Shown here piece by piece: positions 34,594-39,872 of a DNA stretch of 39,872 nucleotides. Within the stretch, counting starts at the first letter, position 1; every line of letters starts with the position of its first letter. Below the pieces are notes generated by a model. The model was given only the letters and a program-made list of their open reading frames with translations. It searched no databases and was not told the DNA's origin. Origin of the DNA: Leptospira biflexa (lineage in GTDB: Bacteria > Spirochaetota > UBA4802 > UB4802); NCBI GenBank assembly GCA_020721905.1, contig DYLU01000024.1:1-39872 (forward strand). Reading direction: 5' to 3'. The position numbers and the translations under genes are program-made.

Positions 34594-36228
34594 TTATGGG
34601 TTTGTCTTAAAGGTTTCTTTTAAAGCCTTAAGTTCCCTTCCTGTTGCATATACAACGGGAGAACCCTGAATAAATAATTTTCTCTGTTCCAGTACAGATA
34701 AATCACGCTTAATAATAAAATATATAATTTTATCACCTACCTGCAGAGTCCTGATCTTTGGAATGTTTAAAGGATTTACATTTAGAAATATCTTTCTGAC
34801 TGCATTTAAACTCTTCACAGGCATATTAGGCCGTATGGATGTATAATATTTTAAATCAACACCAGCCTGTTGCAATGCTTCAGTAAGATTTTTACCACGG
34901 GATCTCAATTTCTGGACACTATCGTATATTTCTTTATCCTTTACACAATACACATAATCAGATACTATAGGCACCTCTTCTTCATAAGCATCGTTGAATA
35001 TGGAATAATATGTAAAAAACCGTAAAAACTTATGTTCTTTTATTTTTAACGGATTATTATAGTAGGGAGATGCTTTATCAGGTAATAAATTGGTTGAAAG
35101 AATAATCAGTGATACATATGTTAAAAATACAATAATAGCTGTCCAGATTTTAATGGGCTCAGTAGATGGCTTTGCAAGTCTTTGCAGCAGATTACTTTTT
35201 TTGTATACACATTGTATACTTTCATCAATAAAAACTGCAATAACAAACAGCATAAATGGCAGGGCAAAAAGCAGGTGAACTTCTTTATATGCCAGAGCAG
35301 GCACAATGGGATTGATACTCTTAACCGCAAAGAGCATACATAAAAAGAAAATAAATCCAGGAATAATAATAGATTTTATTTCAATATTTGATTTTTTCCA
35401 GGCTGGATACAATAAAACAAGATACAAATAAAAGGGTATTCGCCACAATAGCTGTGTTTCAGTATATCTATCAAAAAGCTGCCAGAAAGATATGGGAACA
35501 AATTTTTCAAGTGTAAAATGATGGCCAGTTATGGCATGATATCGGGCCATAATATCACCGGTATAATAATAAAACACTGATGTTTCAAAAAGGAACAGAA
35601 AAAATAAAACAGTGCTGTAGAATATTGCATGTTTCATATTTCTTTTAAACAGCAGTATAACAAGTACGTATCCCGGCATAAGAAAAATATCCAGTTCATG
35701 TGCACAATATGCCCAGAATAACATAACAGCTGATAAAGACAAATACATGAGTTCTTTTTTATTGTCATCTTTGTATTTTAATAACAAATAAAAAGATGCT
35801 GTAACTAATGGCCCGCCAACAGCTTCAGGAACTACCTGTGTACCAAAACGAATAATGTAAGGACATAACATATATAAGAACACAGTAATAAAACCTGTTG
35901 CGGGGCTTTTTATTTTTACGCCTATTTTATACAAGAGGATCATATGAATGGTAAAAAATAAATTTGGTATTATGAGTGAAACTGCCGGATGGGCTCCAAA
36001 AATTAATTGACTGAACCAGACAGGTAAAATTAAACCAAAGCGTGCAGTCTGATGGTTAAGTTCAATATACGGAATATTATAGTAAATATGTTTTGCAGCA
36101 AACCAGTAATTGATCGCATCTCCACCAATATCAAACATTCTGAATGTAAAAAATTTATAAATAACAATAAACACCAGCAGTAATAACAACATCATCCTTT
36201 CATCTTTTTTCTGTGAGATAGTATCCAT
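34594..36228 (-). CDS. GT39-like membrane glycosyltransferase
   Basis: 544 residues with roughly ten to twelve hydrophobic segments from 12 to about 380 and a soluble C-terminal part (about 385-544). The first periplasmic loop has FDIGGDAINYWFAAKHI, where an acidic residue is expected in GT-C/GT39 enzymes. RFGLILPVWFSQLIFGAHP and VVPEAVGGPLV fit the ArnT/PMT-like dolichyl-type transferases. They would use a polyprenyl-phosphate sugar and act on the periplasmic side, for lipid A, lipoprotein or surface glycans. GGGAG lies six bases before the ATG. Acceptor unknown. Confidence 0.78.
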   Translation of the reverse strand: MDTISQKKDERMMLLLLLVFIVIYKFFTFRMFDIGGDAINYWFAAKHIYYNIPYIELNHQTARFGLILPVWFSQLIFGAHPAVSLIIPNLFFTIHMILLYKIGVKIKSPATGFITVFLYMLCPYIIRFGTQVVPEAVGGPLVTASFYLLLKYKDDNKKELMYLSLSAVMLFWAYCAHELDIFLMPGYVLVILLFKRNMKHAIFYSTVLFFLFLFETSVFYYYTGDIMARYHAITGHHFTLEKFVPISFWQLFDRYTETQLLWRIPFYLYLVLLYPAWKKSNIEIKSIIIPGFIFFLCMLFAVKSINPIVPALAYKEVHLLFALPFMLFVIAVFIDESIQCVYKKSNLLQRLAKPSTEPIKIWTAIIVFLTYVSLIILSTNLLPDKASPYYNNPLKIKEHKFLRFFTYYSIFNDAYEEEVPIVSDYVYCVKDKEIYDSVQKLRSRGKNLTEALQQAGVDLKYYTSIRPNMPVKSLNAVRKIFLNVNPLNIPKIRTLQVGDKIIYFIIKRDLSVLEQRKLFIQGSPVVYATGRELKALKETFKTNP

Positions 36229-36435
36229 GATTAACTCCCGTTTGAATAATTAGAGAAATATTTCAATAACACATTGTTTCACAGGACAATTCAGATAGCG
36301 CTGTAAATGTTGTATTATGTATAAAATAATTGTAATGAATCATTACTGTATACATTTAGTTTATTGCAACTAAAAAACATTTGATTTTTCCCGGTAACTA
36401 TCGCACAATAGTAAAAAAATCTCAAGGAGCACACC

Positions 36436-36747
36436 ATGGATTTACTCAGAATATGGCAGGAAGTTGATATCAAGGATGTGCAGGAACATATACTGATGGC
36501 AGATGACCTTTTTGGATTTTGCCCTGGGTGTAAAACACCGGGGCTTAAACTTCAGGATTTGCATATATGCCCAACGTGCAAAAGGGAATTCAAATATGTG
36601 ACCAGTAAAGATGCACGGGGCGGAAAAAGTGCTGAGGTGGTGATGCGGTTAAAGAAAAAGCTGCCCCATTTAACCTTTGTTGATTATGACGATTATGAAC
36701 GGTTATCCAGCAAAAACAAAGCTGCTGATTTATTTAAAAATATGTAA
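36436..36747 (+). CDS. Small zinc-ribbon protein, function unknown
   Basis: 103 residues with C29-P-G-C32 and C45-P-T-C48, a typical zinc ribbon between a helical start (LLRIWQEVDIKDVQEHIL) and a basic helical end (VVMRLKKKLPHL). AAGGAG precedes the ATG. Not fused to anything and not recognised as a named family. It could bind nucleic acid or act as a small adaptor. Monocistronic, followed by a strong promoter for the beta-barrel genes. Confidence 0.75.
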   Translation: MDLLRIWQEVDIKDVQEHILMADDLFGFCPGCKTPGLKLQDLHICPTCKREFKYVTSKDARGGKSAEVVMRLKKKLPHLTFVDYDDYERLSSKNKAADLFKNM

Positions 36748-36764
36748 CCTGTAAAAAATCTGTC

Positions 36765-36792
36765 TTGACATTTTTTCTTTTGATTATATTAT
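36765..36792 (+). promoter_or_regulatory. Promoter of the beta-barrel gene cluster
   Basis: TTGACA (36765-36770), 16 bases, then TATTAT (36787-36792, five of six consensus). Transcription would start about 30 bases before the first barrel gene, which has AGAAGG seven bases upstream of its ATG. Confidence 0.65.
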
Positions 36793-36829
36793 TTATTGTC
36801 GATGTTAGTACCATACAGAAGGTTTATGG

Positions 36830-37486
36830 ATGTTTAAGAAAGTTATTATTTATATTCCATTACTGATTTTAATTGTTGGCGCAAATACTTCTGCATTTGC
36901 CCAACGTTACTTTGGAGTTGGCATTCACGTTGGCGGGCAGCACGATGCAGGTGATCTTACTACCTTTTATCCCGCTGCACAAACTGAACCGCAAAATAGT
37001 GCCATTTTTGGTGTGGCTATACGCTTATCAATTCCTTTCTTTTTTATTCGCACCGGTGGCGATGCTTCCTTTACCATTAATAAAGGCAAGGTTTTAGAAG
37101 ACCAGGCTAATGTGGGAGTTAATCACTATAATGTAAAATACACGATGCTTCCCCTTTATGCTGGTCTGCAGTTCCCCCTGCGTGACAGAGGGGCATTTTA
37201 TTTAGGTGGCGGAGTATCATACTTTTACGGAACAGGTTCAGTGAAGCTTTCAGATGGCACATCACAGGATATTGACGCTACAGCTTTTGGTGCCGGCTTT
37301 TTAGCTGGCATGCAACTGCATGTAACCAGCTCTTTTTCATTGTATATGGAATGGATATACGTTGATGCCCGCTCAAAGCCAGTCATCACAACTACCGGAA
37401 CCTATAATGCCAATAATTATAAAGACCTTTTTATTGATTACAGTGGCCACAGAATTATGATAGGTGTCATGTACTATGTATTATAA
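36830..37486 (+). CDS. Outer-membrane beta-barrel protein (1 of 3)
   Basis: 218 residues: signal peptide 1-24 (ends AFA), then alternating strands and glycine/aromatic turns such as RYFGVGIHVGG, IRLSIPFFFIRTGGD, LPLYAGLQFPL and AFYLGGGVSYFYG. It closes with SGHRIMIGVMYYVL, a C-terminal aromatic beta-signal for BAM. Eight strands are likely, as in OmpX/OmpA-domain porin-like proteins. Related in pattern to the next two genes, suggesting an old tandem family. The end overlaps the next reading frame. Confidence 0.8.
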   Translation: MFKKVIIYIPLLILIVGANTSAFAQRYFGVGIHVGGQHDAGDLTTFYPAAQTEPQNSAIFGVAIRLSIPFFFIRTGGDASFTINKGKVLEDQANVGVNHYNVKYTMLPLYAGLQFPLRDRGAFYLGGGVSYFYGTGSVKLSDGTSQDIDATAFGAGFLAGMQLHVTSSFSLYMEWIYVDARSKPVITTTGTYNANNYKDLFIDYSGHRIMIGVMYYVL

Positions 37487-38225
37487 ACTATTTATAGTAT
37501 TATGGTGTTGTGCGATAGCTCTTGTACCAGTCTCTTCCATGGCTTCGACATTTAACCAGGCAATAAGCGTTTATGCCGGTTACATCCCTTCATTAGGAGG
37601 CAATCTTTACTCCTATGAACAGGAAAATACTTTTGGCTCTGCAACAGGAATTGACGGTATAAATAAATTGCAGACCGGATTTTCCACTTCCACCATAAAC
37701 CGATTATTAGGTGCAACAGCAGGTGCAACATTTAAGATTGTCATGTATGATTTCTTCACCGCACGTATTGGTGCAAATTACTTTAAAAGCGTTTGGGGCG
37801 GCAAAGGGAAGACAGTCTATAACGATGGTGCTGACAGGCTTCTTGAATGCAGTTACAGCTTTGACGGCTTTGATATACCGGTAACTGTTGGCATCATTAT
37901 ACCATTTTATAAAGACATGAAAATAACGTTTTCATGCGGCATAGCGTATGCCTGGGGACGATATAAAAATAAATTTGAGTCAGATGCCCCTCTCACATAC
38001 AAAGGCCAATTCAAAGGAGTTGCTTATCCACTCGTCATCAACACGGAAGGCGAATATTTTATTAATGAAAAGGTTGCCGTATCTACTTCTCTGTCATATT
38101 ACCGTGGCACTACAAATGTAATCAAGGATTCAAAACAAGGGGATGGAAACACTGATTATGCACCCATTGACTTTTCAGGATACCGTTTTCTTTTAGGCAT
38201 ATCATATTATTTTAAACCAATATAG
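37476..38225 (+). CDS. Outer-membrane beta-barrel protein (2 of 3)
   Basis: 249 residues. Start at ATG 37476 (MYYKLFIVLWCCAIALVP) gives a proper signal peptide ending SMA at about 23; the earlier GTG at 37464 is less likely. AGGTG lies about ten bases upstream. Barrel-like strands are FNQAISVYAGYIPS, FFTARIGANYF, IPVTVGIIIPFYKDMKITFS and AVSTSLSYYRG. The end, SGYRFLLGISYYFKPI, matches the ends of the neighbouring barrels. It overlaps the previous gene by 11 bases, so translation is coupled. Confidence 0.78.
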   Translation: MYYKLFIVLWCCAIALVPVSSMASTFNQAISVYAGYIPSLGGNLYSYEQENTFGSATGIDGINKLQTGFSTSTINRLLGATAGATFKIVMYDFFTARIGANYFKSVWGGKGKTVYNDGADRLLECSYSFDGFDIPVTVGIIIPFYKDMKITFSCGIAYAWGRYKNKFESDAPLTYKGQFKGVAYPLVINTEGEYFINEKVAVSTSLSYYRGTTNVIKDSKQGDGNTDYAPIDFSGYRFLLGISYYFKPI

Positions 38226-38227
38226 CC

Positions 38228-38917
38228 ATGATCAGAATGAAAAAAACGTATCACATCACATCAATAGCATGCATCTTACTCTTGTGTTTTGTTTTAATGG
38301 CACAAGGTGCCTATGCAATTGGCGAATTTTCATTAGGGCTTAATGCAGGTATTACCTATGATCCCAACCATCTGGAACCATCTATAACTCAATGGAATAC
38401 TTTAGCCAAAACCACTGCCACTTCAGTTGAGCAAATAACCATCCCTTATTCATTTGCCTGGGGCATCAACATGCGCTATCAGTTCAATTATTTTCTTTTC
38501 AGGATTGGTGCACATTTCACCAGTCCGTATAGTGTCCGTGGTAAAGCTGATGCAAACAAAGTTACCATTTCAACATATCAGTTTGGCCTGCCCGCTACAG
38601 TTGGCTTAATCATGCCATTAAAGCAGCGTACATACTTTTTTATTGGCGCAGGCATAACGTATAACTATGCATATCTGGAATGGGAAGAAACTGCACCTGC
38701 TAACAAATACCGCTTTGCCGACTCTATCCCTGGATTCCATTACATGATGGGAGCTGAAGCCCCCATAACATCTAAAATTTCACTTTCAGTTGAATGGATG
38801 CATCAGGAAGGGCGTTCCATACCCATTCAGGATGAAATTGCAGGATCCACCAAACAAACCATATCAGTCAAAGGCGACTTTCTTCTTTTTGGTGTTAACT
38901 ACTACATACCCATGTAA
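38228..38917 (+). CDS. Outer-membrane beta-barrel protein (3 of 3)
   Basis: 229 residues from ATG 38228; a second in-frame ATG at 38237 (MKKTYHITS) is equally plausible, and neither has a clear Shine-Dalgarno. Signal peptide ends AYA at about 30. Strands include FSLGLNAGITYDP, NMRYQFNYFLFRIGAHF, TVGLIMPLKQRTYFFIGAGI and KISLSVEWMHQEG, close in position to the VEW/MEW of copy 1. It ends GDFLLFGVNYYIPM. Starts two bases after copy 2. Probably part of one operon with the prepilin peptidase. Confidence 0.78.
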   Translation: MIRMKKTYHITSIACILLLCFVLMAQGAYAIGEFSLGLNAGITYDPNHLEPSITQWNTLAKTTATSVEQITIPYSFAWGINMRYQFNYFLFRIGAHFTSPYSVRGKADANKVTISTYQFGLPATVGLIMPLKQRTYFFIGAGITYNYAYLEWEETAPANKYRFADSIPGFHYMMGAEAPITSKISLSVEWMHQEGRSIPIQDEIAGSTKQTISVKGDFLLFGVNYYIPM

Positions 38918-38920
38918 TCT

Positions 38921-39685
38921 ATGGACATATCTATTATCTATCTATTTGCTTTTCTCTTTGGTGCTAGCTGGGGAAGCTTTTTATATACTTTCATCATTCG
39001 CTATATCAACGGGATGTATGCAAAAAATCCGTTTCGTGCTCTCACCTATCCATCGCATTGCTTATATTGTAAGCAAAAGATCAAACCAGTTTATCTAATA
39101 CCTGTTTTTGGATATTTCCTCACAAAAGGCCGCTGCAGTGTATGCGGGAAACCATTTTCTTTTTTATACGTGGCAGCTGAAATTGCCTGCGGCTTTGTAG
39201 CTATAGCCTCTATATTTTTTTTTAAGGGAGCGATAGTTCCTTTATATTTCATCATCATTACAACAAGCATATGCATTGCCATAATTGATTTTATAACCAT
39301 GGAAATACCCAATTTTTTAGTTGGAATATTTTTTGTAACAGGCATCATTGTTTGTTTTTTAGATAGCCAGTGGTTTGCACACATACAGGGATTATTGCTC
39401 ATGGTTGCGGTTTTTATTGTGCCTCTTATTTTAGTCAAAGGCGGTTTTGGCGGTGGTGACGTGAAATTTGCCGGTGCAATAGGATTTACTCTTGGTCTGC
39501 ATGAAACGATAGTAGCACTGGAAATAGCTCTTGTTACTGGCGCACTGTATGGCATAGGATATGCAGTGTTTAAAAGCAAAACACTTAAAGCACACATACC
39601 GTTTGGGCCATTTTTAACATTAGGATTTATCACTGCGTTGGTGTTTGGTAAAGATATTATTCAGATATATTTTTCTTTTCTTTGA
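38921..39685 (+). CDS. Type IV prepilin peptidase / N-methyltransferase (A24 family)
   Basis: Inner-membrane aspartyl protease that cleaves prepilin-like leaders and, in bifunctional forms, methylates the new N terminus. 254 residues with multiple membrane helices. The N-terminal methylase-type domain has paired cysteines (C-x2-C near 47-50, CSVCG near 72-76). Catalytic Asp residues sit in IDFITMEIPN and GGFGGGDVKF (FGxGD signature). It starts three bases after the last barrel gene. No pilin or secretion ATPase gene is visible in the window, so its substrates lie elsewhere. Confidence 0.93.
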   Translation: MDISIIYLFAFLFGASWGSFLYTFIIRYINGMYAKNPFRALTYPSHCLYCKQKIKPVYLIPVFGYFLTKGRCSVCGKPFSFLYVAAEIACGFVAIASIFFFKGAIVPLYFIIITTSICIAIIDFITMEIPNFLVGIFFVTGIIVCFLDSQWFAHIQGLLLMVAVFIVPLILVKGGFGGGDVKFAGAIGFTLGLHETIVALEIALVTGALYGIGYAVFKSKTLKAHIPFGPFLTLGFITALVFGKDIIQIYFSFL

Positions 39686-39717
39686 TATACTGAACCCTTG
39701 TTTAATCAGTAATTAAG

Positions 39718-39835
39718 GCTCTGACCCTCAATAGCTATTGTCCTCGCACGCGCTCTATTTCTGAATATAGGCTCTGACCCCTTTTTTGCATAAGTTTTCA
39801 ATGTAGTGAGTGATCTTTTTCAATGCTCTGACCCC
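39718..39835 (+). repeat. Three evenly spaced GCTCTGACCC(C) motifs at the right edge
   Basis: GCTCTGACCC at 39718 (followed by T), GCTCTGACCCC at 39771 and at 39825: same orientation, 53 and 54 bases apart. The sequences between are unrelated to each other. A fourth, reversed copy is at 21932. This could be the start of a longer repeat array or pieces of a REP-like element. Confidence 0.6.
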
Positions 39836-39872
39836 AAAAATCTGCAAAAATTTTTAAAATTTTTCACAAATT

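Noticed and set aside
39718-39835. CRISPR array at the right edge
   Set aside because: The repeated unit is only about 11 bases, too short for a CRISPR repeat, and the first copy is imperfect.

Overview
The window looks like chromosomal DNA of a spirochaete, most likely on the Leptospirales side. The strongest lineage clue is a close look-alike of the flagellar coiling protein FcpA (5478-6317), a family described from Leptospira sheathed periplasmic flagella. Supporting clues are a low G+C background, a CIRCE-controlled Hsp20 operon, relaxed lipoprotein and signal-peptide genes, and outer-membrane beta-barrel genes. The assignment is an inference from protein resemblance made by eye.

Layout. 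1-1023: the end of a cas operon running off the left edge (cas8-like fragment and cas6, minus strand). 1.4-1.8 kb: a 4-fold beta flower protein. 2.0-3.4 kb: CIRCE element and three consecutive small heat-shock genes. 3.4-5.1 kb: a chagasin-type inhibitor next to a secreted papain-like protease. 5.4-6.3 kb: fcpA with a possible sigma-28 promoter. 6.4-9.1 kb: a PanP-like decarboxylase and an overlapping secreted protein. 9.6-11.3 kb: a minimal two-gene Fe-S assembly system (SufC/SufB type, SMS-like). 11.5-12.4 kb: a small membrane protein and a lipoprotein. 12.5-16.8 kb: a co-directional cluster with a twin AAA+ ATPase, a WYL-domain regulator and two unrecognised genes; three of the four are broken. 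16.9-18.9 kb: CorA-like transporter and tRNA-dihydrouridine synthase.

19.0-23.4 kb is an accessory-looking stretch bounded by two similar IS30-type transposase fragments in the same orientation. Inside are a G+C-richer island (TDT/TehA-family transporter with an in-frame TGA, tandem universal stress protein, a decayed gene) and an rsgA interrupted by TAA. 24.6-29.5 kb is a tetrapyrrole operon: hemC, fused cobA-hemD, hemB, hemL; hemA is not in the window. 29.5-32.4 kb (minus strand) holds a PAS kinase with a degenerate catalytic domain, a PflA-like radical SAM protein and a FlgO-like secreted protein. 33.0-36.2 kb: convergent envelope genes, a phosphoethanolamine-transferase-like enzyme and a GT39-like membrane glycosyltransferase. 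36.4-39.7 kb: a zinc-ribbon protein, three tandem beta-barrel proteins and a type IV prepilin peptidase. The right edge has three evenly spaced copies of an 11-nt motif.

Two themes stand out. First, many reading frames between 12.5 and 23 kb are broken by single events (TAG, TGA, TAA and frameshifts), while the housekeeping operons look intact. TAG, TGA and TAA are all used elsewhere as ordinary stops, so recoding is unlikely; this is either real decay of an accessory zone or sequence error. Second, the WYL / twin-AAA+ cluster with a 14-nt palindrome upstream is the best candidate for a poorly described system.
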